From Candidatus Poseidoniaceae archaeon (GTDB lineage: Archaea; Thermoplasmatota; Poseidoniia; Poseidoniales; Poseidoniaceae): a DNA stretch of 35,159 nucleotides. The stretch's first letter is position 1. Each line of letters begins with the position of its first letter. The notes under the pieces were generated by a model that was not told where the DNA came from, did not search any database, and saw nothing but the letters and a program-made list of their open reading frames with translations. Shown here piece by piece: positions 24,816-32,641 of the stretch. Location: NCBI GenBank assembly GCA_949373075.1, contig CASIBX010000043.1, forward strand, positions 1-35,159, in the 5' to 3' direction. Both the position numbers and the translations under genes were made by a program.

Positions 24816-25925
24816 TCAGAAGAAGGGTGGGCGTGAAATAACAGCACGGACTTTCTTGCGAGGTGATGCAACAATCATTACCTCATCTCCGGGCTTTACG
24901 TCTGAGATGTAACCCATTCCGATTCCTAGACGTTCCAGTGATGGTGCAGGAGCTCCGCTGGTCAGAGTACCAATCACATTTCCATTAAGGTCTTCAACAC
25001 TTTTACCAGGCCGAGGCAGTGGTCCTCTTTCGAGTTGCTTAATACCCCATAACCTTGCATCTGTTGGTTCATGTGAGGTTACTCGGTCACGACCAATAAA
25101 ATCGTGTTCCAAATCAAGGCCAAACGGTACATTTGTCTCCCAAGAATCTCGGTGGAGAACCGTATTATCATCAAGATTCGGTGAAGCAAAATCAACACCC
25201 GACAAGAGATATCCTTTTTCCAAACGAAGTGTGTCTCTTGCCCCTAGGCCAATTGGTGTTGAACCAGAAGATATCAACGCCTTCCAAAGACTAGATGCAT
25301 CTTCGTTTGGCACGAATATTTCATACCCTGCCTCGCCAGTGTATCCGGTTCCTTGTATCCACCCGCTTATGCCCAATGGGTTGTCTCCTATCAGGGACCA
25401 TTTGAATCTGCCAACATGATTATGCGAGCCCAATACTGTTTCACAAATTGACTTAGCATTTGGACCTTGTAATGCCAAAATACTAGTTCCCGGTGATAGG
25501 TCTTCAAGAATTATTGAGCCGTCTTCAGGTAATACTGAATTAAACCAATCCCACATGACGGGAATCATACTAGCATTTGGAACGCCCAATATCTCATTTT
25601 CAGACACCACTGCAAAAATCATGTCATCAATCAAAAAGCCATCATGGTCAAGGAAATGTGTGTAGGCGCATCTACCCGGTGCAATGGATGAACATTTTTG
25701 CGTCGCAATCGTCTCCAACCATTCCCTGACGCCATCGCCACTAAAGCGAAAAGAACCCATGTGTGAAACATCAAACAGACCAGCAGTTGAGCGACATGCC
25801 AGATGTTCTTCAGTAATGCTGGAGTACCAAATTGGTAATTCAAAACCATGGAAATCTACGATGTTTGCATCCAAGGAAACATGTTCATCATAGAGAGATG
25901 TTCGTACAGGAGCGTCTTCACCCAT
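24816..25925 (-). CDS. gcvT: Aminomethyltransferase (glycine cleavage T protein)
   Basis: The 369-residue enzyme transfers the methylene carbon from aminomethyl-lipoyl GcvH to tetrahydrofolate (or an archaeal pterin), releasing ammonia. Typical segments are SLYDEHVSLDANIVDFHGFE at the start, AGLFDVSHMGSFRFSG, ALQGPNAKSICE, GYTGEAGYEIFV and GLGARDTLRLEKGYLLSG with the catalytic Asp in GARD. Length is normal. It lies on the same strand as gcvPA-gcvPB but about 4.7 kb upstream of them, separated by the surface protein and a glycosyltransferase. An AT-rich stretch at 25936-25958 upstream could hold its TATA box. Confidence 0.95.
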   Translation of the reverse strand: MGEDAPVRTSLYDEHVSLDANIVDFHGFELPIWYSSITEEHLACRSTAGLFDVSHMGSFRFSGDGVREWLETIATQKCSSIAPGRCAYTHFLDHDGFLIDDMIFAVVSENEILGVPNASMIPVMWDWFNSVLPEDGSIILEDLSPGTSILALQGPNAKSICETVLGSHNHVGRFKWSLIGDNPLGISGWIQGTGYTGEAGYEIFVPNEDASSLWKALISSGSTPIGLGARDTLRLEKGYLLSGVDFASPNLDDNTVLHRDSWETNVPFGLDLEHDFIGRDRVTSHEPTDARLWGIKQLERGPLPRPGKSVEDLNGNVIGTLTSGAPAPSLERLGIGMGYISDVKPGDEVMIVASPRKKVRAVISRPPFF

Positions 25926-25979
25926 GTCTCTTTCGTAGTATAACCAGCATTAAATCATCACTGATAGAAATTAAATGAT

Positions 25980-26231
25980 CTATTTTCCAGAATTGCGTCG
26001 AATTGACCAATTTTTACGCCCTAAACCTTCTAACGCAACTCCAGATAACCCACCCCAAATTATTGGTGATTCTATCTTGAAGTATAATATTACCACCATT
26101 GCAAGACAGGCAACTATCCAATGATGCATCCAAATTGAGTTATTGCGCAAGTGGAACTTGAAACTCTCAGTAACCCATCTGGTGATTACAAAACCCAAAA
26201 TCATTGCGAGAGAGTAGTAAGCGAATTCCAT
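25980..26231 (-). CDS. Small membrane protein with His-His motif, unknown function
   Basis: The protein has 83 residues starting MEFAYYSLAMILGFVITRW. It has two to three hydrophobic helices (about 4-18, 36-52 and 56-70), an NNSIWMHHWIVA segment with two adjacent His at a membrane interface, and a GGLSGVALEGLGRK segment. It loosely recalls small archaeal membrane proteins with HH and GxxxGxxxE motifs, but I cannot name a family. An upstream ATG at 26321 would overlap the AlkA-like gene by 46 nt, so the ATG at 26231 is preferred (44 nt after that gene's stop). It sits between alkA and gcvT on the same strand. Confidence 0.5.
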   Translation of the reverse strand: MEFAYYSLAMILGFVITRWVTESFKFHLRNNSIWMHHWIVACLAMVVILYFKIESPIIWGGLSGVALEGLGRKNWSIRRNSGK

Positions 26232-26275
26232 GATTACACGAGATTCAATGAGGGATATAACCTCTTTCGCAGCCA

Positions 26276-26887
26276 CTAGTATGCTACGGGAACTGGGTCT
26301 AGCATTCTCCACAAAAACCACGATGCAGCGGTTCGATATGGCATCCAGCGCATGGAAACTTCGAGAACTTCTTCTTTTGAAAGTGCAGAGGGGACTAATT
26401 TCTGGACAGCCTTTACCAAACCCAAATCTCCAATGCTGAAAATATCAGGCCTCATCAATGCGAAGATTAGTAACATCTCGGAAGTCCATGGGCCAATTCC
26501 TCTGAAAGAAATGAAATGCTTAGTAATCTCTTCATCAGTCATAGATTCCCAATCTTTAGTAAGGAAAATTTCAGATTGAGATGCTATGCCGAAAATATAT
26601 TGTGATTTAGGTTTAGTTAGACCACACTTAGCAATTATTTCAGGACTAAGGTTACAAATATTTTCAGGCGTCATCGGGCCCACAATCTCAGACAGACGGC
26701 CCCAAATTGAATCTGCAGCTAACACAGAAATTTGCTGACCCACAATTGAGCGAACAAGGGTAGAGAATATGTCGCCCTGGCCGACTAATGATTCACCCTT
26801 GTATTGAGATACCAAAGGTCCAATGACATCATCCTTCTCGAGAAAACTAACTGCACTATCCCACCAGGAAGGTACACCTGTTTGCAT
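26276..26887 (-). CDS. DNA-3-methyladenine glycosylase II-like (AlkA family, HhH-GPD)
   Basis: The 203-residue base-excision-repair enzyme removes alkylated bases. IVGQQISVLAADSIWGRL (48-65) is the family's QQ segment. The helix-hairpin-helix is FRGIGPWTSEML (128-139), followed by the catalytic Asp D154 in FSIGDLGLVKA. It is short compared with E. coli AlkA (282) because the N-terminal TBP-like domain is absent, as in the Mag/AlkA short forms. No iron-sulfur Cys cluster is seen, so it is not EndoIII/MutY-like. Downstream on the same strand is the small His-His membrane protein. Confidence 0.9.
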   Translation of the reverse strand: MQTGVPSWWDSAVSFLEKDDVIGPLVSQYKGESLVGQGDIFSTLVRSIVGQQISVLAADSIWGRLSEIVGPMTPENICNLSPEIIAKCGLTKPKSQYIFGIASQSEIFLTKDWESMTDEEITKHFISFRGIGPWTSEMLLIFALMRPDIFSIGDLGLVKAVQKLVPSALSKEEVLEVSMRWMPYRTAASWFLWRMLDPVPVAY

Positions 26888-26945
26888 ATGCTGAAGTCAT
26901 CATTACAATATATGATTACTTGCTTTCAATCTGAAATGTCTTAAT

Positions 26946-28208
26946 TCAAACGGAAGAAGGTAAGCCTCGGACTATATCATCGCCGATTTGTATAGCGTTT
27001 TCAACAAAGCGATTTAAGATATCCTCAGTTACTGCAGGGTTTGCAATAACTGGCCTTAGAATGACATTATCGCCTACTTTTGAACTTGAAACCATGAATT
27101 GACCTTCTCGCATCATTCTCTCTCTTATCTGGAAATTAACATCATTGAGGTCATACCCTTCTGCCACATATCGCATGCAAACATTGGACCAAACCCTTGA
27201 TGAAACCATCTCGAGTTTTTCTTCTGACTCGACTAAAGATTGTAGATGATCTGCTAAATCGACATATGAGTCTACAAGTTTAGCCCAACCAGCATCACCT
27301 TTTTCTCTCCAAGCGAGGAACAACTTCAGGGCATCATTGCGACGGCCACATTGAAGGCTAATCCTTCCAATATCGACATCTTCAGAATCTCCATGGAATA
27401 AATAATGGGCAACATTACCATGTGAGCATACCTTTCGTAGTATCTCCGGTCTTTTGATTAAAAATGCAGAACAGACTAACGGTACGCCCATCATTTTATG
27501 GGCATCCCAACAGACCGAATCTGCTAGTTCTACACCGTCCATTAGGACACGATGTTTGGAACTGAACAAGCAGGAGCCTCCCCATGCTGCATCTACGTGA
27601 AGCCAAATGTCATTATCTGAACAAATGCCTGAGATTTCTTTAATCGGGTCGTATGCACCTCTAACCGTTGTTCCGGCTGTAGCGATTACACAAAATGGAG
27701 TCTGACCGTTCATTCTCGTCCTCTCGATTTCTTCTTTGAGCTTATCACTACGCATTCTGCCATCATTATCGCATGGGATTTTTATTACATTATCAAATCC
27801 GATTCCAAGCACATTAGCAGCCATCAAAACTGAATAGTGTGATTCGATTGAAACATAACAGACTAAATTGTCACCACTGAAACCTCTCCTTTGGCCCAAT
27901 GGATCAATCTGATACCGGGCACACATCATGCCAATCATGTTTCCATTTGAACCACCAGTGGTCAATGAGCCATTGCCATCACTATATCCAACGAGCTCGC
28001 ACATTCTTCGAATTAAGGCCTGTTCTATCAGAGTAGCCATCGGTGATAACTCAAAGGTGTACATCGAATTGTTGGAAAGGGTTGCTATTACCTCACCGGC
28101 AAAAGCAGATATGTTCATTCCACCCCACAGTGGGTTCATGAAACCGGGATGATTAGTACGTACGCTGTACTTCAGAAACTCATCAATATCTGCCATGGAC
28201 AGAATCAA
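26946..28208 (-). CDS. Group II PLP-dependent decarboxylase (glutamate/cysteine-sulfinate/aspartate decarboxylase-like)
   Basis: The protein has 420 residues. The PLP fold is shown by SLTTGGSNGN (81-90), the ring-stacking H124 in SHYS, HVDAAWGG (204-211) with the PLP-nitrogen Asp, and lysine K238 in WDAHKMMGVPL. That last segment, plus VCSAFLIKR and ISLQCGRRNDALKLFLAWRE, is closer to the eukaryotic-type GAD/CSAD branch than to archaeal MfnA tyrosine/aspartate decarboxylases. Substrate is not determinable: glutamate (to GABA), cysteine sulfinate (to hypotaurine) or aspartate (to beta-alanine for CoA) are candidates. ATG at 28208 or the fourth-codon-later ATG at 28196 could start it. A small hairpin (28213-28231) lies just upstream. 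Confidence 0.87.
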   Translation of the reverse strand: MILSMADIDEFLKYSVRTNHPGFMNPLWGGMNISAFAGEVIATLSNNSMYTFELSPMATLIEQALIRRMCELVGYSDGNGSLTTGGSNGNMIGMMCARYQIDPLGQRRGFSGDNLVCYVSIESHYSVLMAANVLGIGFDNVIKIPCDNDGRMRSDKLKEEIERTRMNGQTPFCVIATAGTTVRGAYDPIKEISGICSDNDIWLHVDAAWGGSCLFSSKHRVLMDGVELADSVCWDAHKMMGVPLVCSAFLIKRPEILRKVCSHGNVAHYLFHGDSEDVDIGRISLQCGRRNDALKLFLAWREKGDAGWAKLVDSYVDLADHLQSLVESEEKLEMVSSRVWSNVCMRYVAEGYDLNDVNFQIRERMMREGQFMVSSSKVGDNVILRPVIANPAVTEDILNRFVENAIQIGDDIVRGLPSSV

Positions 28209-28212
28209 TTCC

Positions 28213-28231
28213 CCTACCTTCTAAGGGTAGG
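28213..28231. repeat. Short inverted repeat upstream of the decarboxylase
   Basis: CCTACC (28213-28218) pairs with GGTAGG (28226-28231) around a 7-nt loop, 5 nt upstream of the decarboxylase ATG on the minus strand. It could be an operator or a 5' leader hairpin that limits start-codon access; chance cannot be excluded for a 6-bp stem. Confidence 0.3.
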
Positions 28232-28246
28232 CTTAGGTCGACCGTC

Positions 28247-28268
28247 TTCCTCAAACTAGATTGAGGAA
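28247..28268. terminator. Inverted repeat, possible bidirectional end or operator
   Basis: TTCCTCAA (28247-28254) pairs with TTGAGGAA (28261-28268), an 8-bp perfect stem with a 6-nt loop. It lies between the decarboxylase and the glycosylase genes and spans the end of a doubtful minus-strand small ORF. On the plus strand a run of seven T follows a few bases later (around 28281-28288). Role unclear. Confidence 0.3.
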
Positions 28269-28414
28269 CAAAATCTACTATTTTTTTCTCCGCCTTCAAA
28301 ATGGGAGCGTATTCGAAGAAGTACTTCATCAAGAAAATCATCAACCTCGATATTACCCTCTCCCATTTGCATGGCAGTGAAGGCGGGTTTAGAACCCTGT
28401 GGCGGTTCGGACAT
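28256..28414 (-). CDS. Possible small acidic protein (52 aa), doubtful
   Basis: Reads MSEPPQGSKPAFTAMQMG followed by an acidic amphipathic stretch EVDDFLDEVLLRIRSHFEGG and a stop at 28256. The composition looks protein-like, and it fills the otherwise empty 28209-28416 spacer. It has no known family, and its start codon lies three bases from the divergent glycosylase ATG (28417), leaving no room for either promoter. If false, this spacer holds only two short hairpins and no recognised gene. Confidence 0.25.
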   Translation of the reverse strand: MSEPPQGSKPAFTAMQMGEGNIEVDDFLDEVLLRIRSHFEGGEKNSRFCSSI

Positions 28415-28416
28415 AC

Positions 28417-28985
28417 ATGGCCCTGGAGGAAAAGTATGGAGAAGGGCCTTTGAAAATTTTATTTGTCGGGCATAATCCAAGTTTACACTCGTGGGAATCT
28501 GGGCATTACTTTTCACAACCATCAAACCGTTTTTGGAAACTCCTGTTACATTCAGGGCTCGCAGAGGGTGAGATTGAAGCCCTAAGTGATGACATTCTTT
28601 TGAAGAAATCGAGTTATGGATTCACCGATGTGATAAGAAACCCCAAATAGTTCCGCAAATAGCCTAACACGCAAAGAGTTCACCGAGCAGCGGGCTTTTT
28701 TTTACAAACGCATATTAAATAATGCAAACCGGGGTAAAAGGCGTTCCAGAGCGTATAGCATTCGTTGGGAAAAGGCAATTCGCAATGTTATTCGATCCAC
28801 CTTTGAAAAGAGTGCATTTGGGAGTCCAGAACATAAAGCCCCCTAAATTTCCGTTGGATTGTGAAATATGGGTGCTGTCGTCTCCTTCGGGGCGTGCAGT
28901 GATGGATTGGGAGTCTAGGTTGCTCCCCTACACGCAGCTGGCAAAGAGTATGCGAAGTGCATTTTCCACTAGTAACATTGAATAA
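28417..28985 (+). pseudogene. mug: Mug/TDG-type mismatch-specific uracil/thymine DNA glycosylase, two frameshifts
   Basis: Three successive frames make one family-2 uracil-DNA glycosylase. Frame A (from ATG 28417) has LKILFVGHNPSLHSWESGHY with the catalytic Asn in GHNPS, then NRFWKLLLHSGL and YGFTDVIRNP, stopping at 28648-28650. Frame B continues NSSANSLTRKEFTEQRAFFY. Frame C, after 28719, gives GVKGVPERIAFVGKRQF and the second motif SSPSGRAVMDW. Skipping one base between 28637 and 28648 and one between 28719 and about 28735 restores about 188 residues, near E. coli Mug (168). The family excises U or T opposite G in repair of deaminated bases. It ends 21 nt before the ThiR-like gene and so probably heads the thiamine operon. 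Two breaks mean either a decayed gene or poor sequence. Confidence 0.72.
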
Positions 28986-29006
28986 GAATATGCTTGAGCA
29001 GCAGCC

Positions 29007-29844
29007 ATGCTAGGAACTGATGGCGCGGCGTGGCTCGAAAGACTACACATGCAACTTGCTAGAAATTTACGTGCTGCGGATTGGTCGCAAGCAGACATTG
29101 CAGATATTTTGGGCTCAACTCAATCAACGATTTCACGTATGGCACACAGAGAATTGCCCGACATGGCAGGAACTTCAGATGAATCGACTATCGATGGATG
29201 GGCGCATGAAATTTCGATGGCCTTGAAGCAATTAGGCCCTCAGGCCAAACCAAGCAGAACTAGATTCGTAATGGAAATAGCATTTGCTCCCGGCCAGGTT
29301 TTACGATTTGACAAATCACTGACCGGTACAGATTTAGACTCAGACCAAGAACAGACTTCGCTTCTAAAAAGGTTAGAATGGGCTGTGTCTAGAATAGATG
29401 TTAACAGGTTGAAAAAGATGATGCCTGCCGTTGGAAATGAACATTGCATGTTGTCTAGACTCATCTAGGTCTACAACAGAAGTAGCGGCCTTCCCAGGCA
29501 GGGTCACAATTGTCGAGAATAAATTACGGCACCACGAAACTCCGACATTTGGAGCATCTAACCACCTTGCAAATATGCTTCTAGCAGCAAGGACACATGA
29601 CAAAGCAAAGAATTCGATTCTAAATATACATCCAGGAAATGACAGGGATGCCGTTGAGGCAATGTGTGAGGATTTGGATTTGAACTTGACTTTCGCCCAA
29701 AAGGGAGAAATTTCAGCACATCAGGGAATCGATGTTATCCTTGACGAGGGCACCTTTGGATGGGAACCTGCTCTATACATTTTAGCACACAACCCCCTAG
29801 AGTTAGTAGATCGTATGCACAGAATTATCTCGGCATTAAATTGA
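29007..29844 (+). CDS. thiR: ThiR-like thiamine regulator (HTH + ThiN domain), frameshifted
   Basis: Residues 20-50 hold a helix-turn-helix (WSQADIADILGSTQSTISRM). The C-terminal half, in another frame, is a ThiN domain: EVAAFPGRV, PTFGASNHLANMLLAAR, ILNIHPGNDRDAVEAMCEDL, DVILDEGTFGWEPALYILA. ThiN alone is archaeal thiamine-phosphate synthase; fused to an HTH it is the ThiR repressor described for archaeal thiamine genes. The first frame ends at TAG 29466-29468. Skipping one base just before it gives GNEHCMLSRSSRSTTEVAAF, and the number of residues between GNE and VAA then equals that in ThiN proteins from memory. The repaired product is about 278 residues. Adjacent thiB-thiP-thiQ (9 nt gap) strongly supports the role. 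Whether ligand-only or also catalytic is unknown. Confidence 0.75.
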
Positions 29845-29853
29845 GGAATTATT

Positions 29854-30969
29854 ATGAAAAAAACAGCACTATTATTAGGGATTATTATCTTGAATTTGTC
29901 TATTTCCGGCTGCATAAGCGAAGAAATTGAGGACGAAGTAATCGAAAAACCAGAAGAATACGAATGGGAAGATGACGGCGAATTAGTAATCGTAACTTAC
30001 GACGTCTATGGATTAACTGATGAAATGATTAGCCAATTTGAAAATGAATCTGGTTACGATGTTAGTATGTTGAAACTTGATGATGCAGGCTCTGTACTTG
30101 ACCATCTACTTCAGCACAAAGGTTTGCAGGTAGCAGATCTTGCGATTGGCTTAGACAACACATATTTGCAGACTGCTATTGATAATAATGTATTTTGGGA
30201 ACATACAGCTGTTTTGAATAACATATCCGAATCCGCTTTGATGCCATATGATGGCCCATTTGCTGCGCCATTTGATCAAGGATACATGTGCTTAAATTAC
30301 GACACAAGCGTAGTTGATGGTGAAAATTACACAATACCAGAAAGCCTTTGGGATTTGACAAATGAAGAGTGGAAAGGCAAAATAGCCATACCCTCTCCTG
30401 AAACAAGTAGTCCAGGCAGAGCATTCATGACTGCAACTACTGATTATTTCTCACATGATGATGACAACCAAACCGATTGGACGGATTGGTGGTCTGCTAT
30501 GTCTGACAATGATGTCACTATCACAACAGGTTGGTCTGAAGCTTATGAGACCCACTACACTGGTGGTTATGGAGAGTGGACTGACGGATACGTAGGAGAT
30601 GCCCATGTTGTTGTATCATACTGCCATTCTCCCGGTGTTGAGTCATGGTACAATGGCAATTGGACTAAATCTGCAGCACTTGATTTACCCAGGGCTGCTT
30701 TCCACCAGGTTGAATACGCATCTGCTATCGAAGGAGGCAATCTCGGAGCCGCATCTGCATTTATCGAATACTTGCTATCTCCTGAAGTCAATTCAAAAAT
30801 GCCAGTAGAGAATTCAATGTATTCGGTTTTGGAAGGTATTGATTTACCAGAAGAGAACGGTTACAGGTACCATTCAATCATACCTCAACAGCCAGCTATG
30901 GTTAATTCCACTACTATTGCGAACAGCATGGAAACATGGCTTGGACCAATGGAATACTGCAATGGTTGA
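29854..30969 (+). CDS. thiB: Thiamine ABC transporter substrate-binding lipoprotein
   Basis: The protein has 371 residues. The signal sequence ends in lipobox SISGC with lipidated C20, then an acidic linker (EEIEDEVIEKPEEYEWEDDG). The mature domain matches ThiB (TbpA): VTYDVYG, VADLAIGLDNTYLQTA, PFDQGYMCLNYD, SPETSSPGRAFM, VTITTGWSEAYE, VVVSYCHSPGVE and FHQVEYASAI occur in the order seen in E. coli ThiB. It should capture thiamine (or its phosphates) outside the membrane for ThiP/ThiQ. It starts 9 nt after the ThiR-like gene, with GAGGAATT before the ATG. Intact frame. Marine archaea often depend on imported vitamin B1 or precursors, which this operon fits. Confidence 0.9.
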   Translation: MKKTALLLGIIILNLSISGCISEEIEDEVIEKPEEYEWEDDGELVIVTYDVYGLTDEMISQFENESGYDVSMLKLDDAGSVLDHLLQHKGLQVADLAIGLDNTYLQTAIDNNVFWEHTAVLNNISESALMPYDGPFAAPFDQGYMCLNYDTSVVDGENYTIPESLWDLTNEEWKGKIAIPSPETSSPGRAFMTATTDYFSHDDDNQTDWTDWWSAMSDNDVTITTGWSEAYETHYTGGYGEWTDGYVGDAHVVVSYCHSPGVESWYNGNWTKSAALDLPRAAFHQVEYASAIEGGNLGAASAFIEYLLSPEVNSKMPVENSMYSVLEGIDLPEENGYRYHSIIPQQPAMVNSTTIANSMETWLGPMEYCNG

Positions 30970-30975
30970 TGCTTG

Positions 30976-32641
30976 ATGAAAAAGCGCTTGCCGGGTATTT
31001 TTGCACTAGCAGGATATTCTCTACTAGTAATTGCGCCGCTATACTTGGCACTAGACCGGCTGGTATGGGTTGCTGGTTTTGACCCATATGCCTGGATTAA
31101 TTCTCTTAATGAAAACTACATCACTCAAGGAGTAATTGGATTTACATTCTTACAAGCAACATTGTCAACATTATTCACACTGATTATTGGTATACCAATA
31201 GCATGGCAACTAGGCAGGCATAAATGGCCATTGCAATCTTTTGTAAAATCAATCCTAACAATGCCTTTTGTAATGCCATCTATCGTGGCAGCAATGGGTT
31301 TTCTACACATCATAGGCCCTGCAGGCCTGAACATAAGGGTGGATGAATCGACCATGGTTCACGACCCTAATAATTGCTCATGCCTGGTTCAATATGGCTC
31401 TCGTGATCAGGTTTTGTGAACCAGTACTATCTACACTTGACCCACGCCTTGAACAACAGATGAGATTGCTACCTGCTGGGCGAACTAAGGTGGGAAGGTT
31501 TCGTAATTTGTGGGCACCCTTACTGATGCCCTCTATTGCAGCAGCTGCCTGCATGACATTCATATTTTCATTTACCTCATTCGCTCTAGTAAAATGGATA
31601 ACTCTAGGCGATAATACATTAGAAAGCGTGATGGCAAGCGTAGGCTCATCCGCTGGGATAAAGGATTACATGATTTCAAGGAACGAAATTATCCTAGGCG
31701 CATCACTAATTCAATTCACTATTTTGTTGGCAGCATTATGGGTAATGTCTTGGCTTCAACAGCGTAGGCAGGCCCTTCTTCCTCAAGCATCTGAAGCCAT
31801 AGTAAAAACCTCGAATGGAAAAGGTTGGTTAATAATCGGCCCAGGGTTGTTTTTCGCACTTTCACCATTGGTTGCTGTCTTGTGGGCATCATTTAGAGTA
31901 AGGCATACAAATTCAACAGGCACAACATATGCATGGGAAACTTCAGGATGGGAATTCGCTTTCACGAGAACCAATTCCCTTCCTTCTGGGTGGGATGCAT
32001 TGGTCAATTCCCTCGGCTATGCAGGTTTGACTCTAATAATAGCACTTCCACTTGGATGGATTTTAGCGCAAACTATACTTGATGTCGAAAAAGAAAGACC
32101 CAGCTTAGCACGACTATTGGACATACTGACAATGCTACCATTTGCAGCCTCAAGTGTAATGATCGGGCTTGGAGTTATGCTGGGGATGATTAGAATTGAT
32201 GCTGAATTCTTTTATTCGTTTTGGGCAACACCTGTATTAGCACACATCATGATTACAACACCTTTCGTAGTAAGGATAATGTTGCCAGCACTACGTTCGA
32301 TTAACCCAGAATATGATGAATGCGCACGTACTCTTGGCATGCCTGCATGGAAACGATTCTTCGACATCAGACTACCATTACTTCGTGGCTCAATTCTAAT
32401 TGCAGGTATTTTTACGCTTGCGATGTCCTTAGGCGAATTTGGAGCATCGTGGGTAGTAACTCGTAATTCAGATTGGACTACTTTGCCCATAATGATCGAT
32501 TCATTGCGCTCAATACCTTACAACACTACTTACACGGCACCCGCTGCATGTGCAATATCTTCGGTATTGATGATGATAACTCTATTTTTGTTTACTTGGG
32601 CTGAAAAGTTCCGCCCTGCTAGAGACGGAGGGATGTTTTGA
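30976..32641 (+). CDS. thiP: Thiamine ABC transporter permease, frameshifted
   Basis: This is a fused two-unit permease like bacterial ThiP (536 aa). The first frame (30976-31419) gives helix 1 and the start of permease unit 1 (LTMPFVMPSIVAAMGFLHII). The second frame (from about 31340 to 32641) gives TLIIAHAWFNMALVIRF, the EAA-like loop LPAGRTKVGRFRNLWAPLLM, and a complete second unit with EYDECARTLGMPAWKRFFDI. Skipping one G in the GGG at 31337-31339 joins them as NIRWMNRPWFTTLIIAH, about 554 residues in total. Frame 2 carries a TAA at 31334-31336, so the break must be after it. TTG 30973 precedes the preferred ATG. The stop overlaps the thiQ start (TGATG). Intact thiB and thiQ suggest the gene works in the cell and the break is an error. 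Confidence 0.82.

Noticed and set aside
20142-25979. Mobile element carrying the glycosyltransferase and surface protein
   Set aside because: No transposase, integrase, terminal repeats or attachment site was seen; insertion is kept only as an inference from gene order.
28209-28416. TPP riboswitch upstream of the thiamine operon
   Set aside because: The conserved CUGAGA and ACCUGA segments of the THI element were not found in the spacer.
28722-28985. Independent small gene starting at ATG 28722
   Set aside because: It encodes only the C-terminal half of a Mug-type glycosylase (FVGKR and SSPSGRA motifs), so it is a fragment of the upstream gene.
31343-32641. Separate permease gene starting at ATG 31343
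   Set aside because: It begins inside the first permease unit; the missing helices are in the preceding frame, and joining them matches ThiP length.
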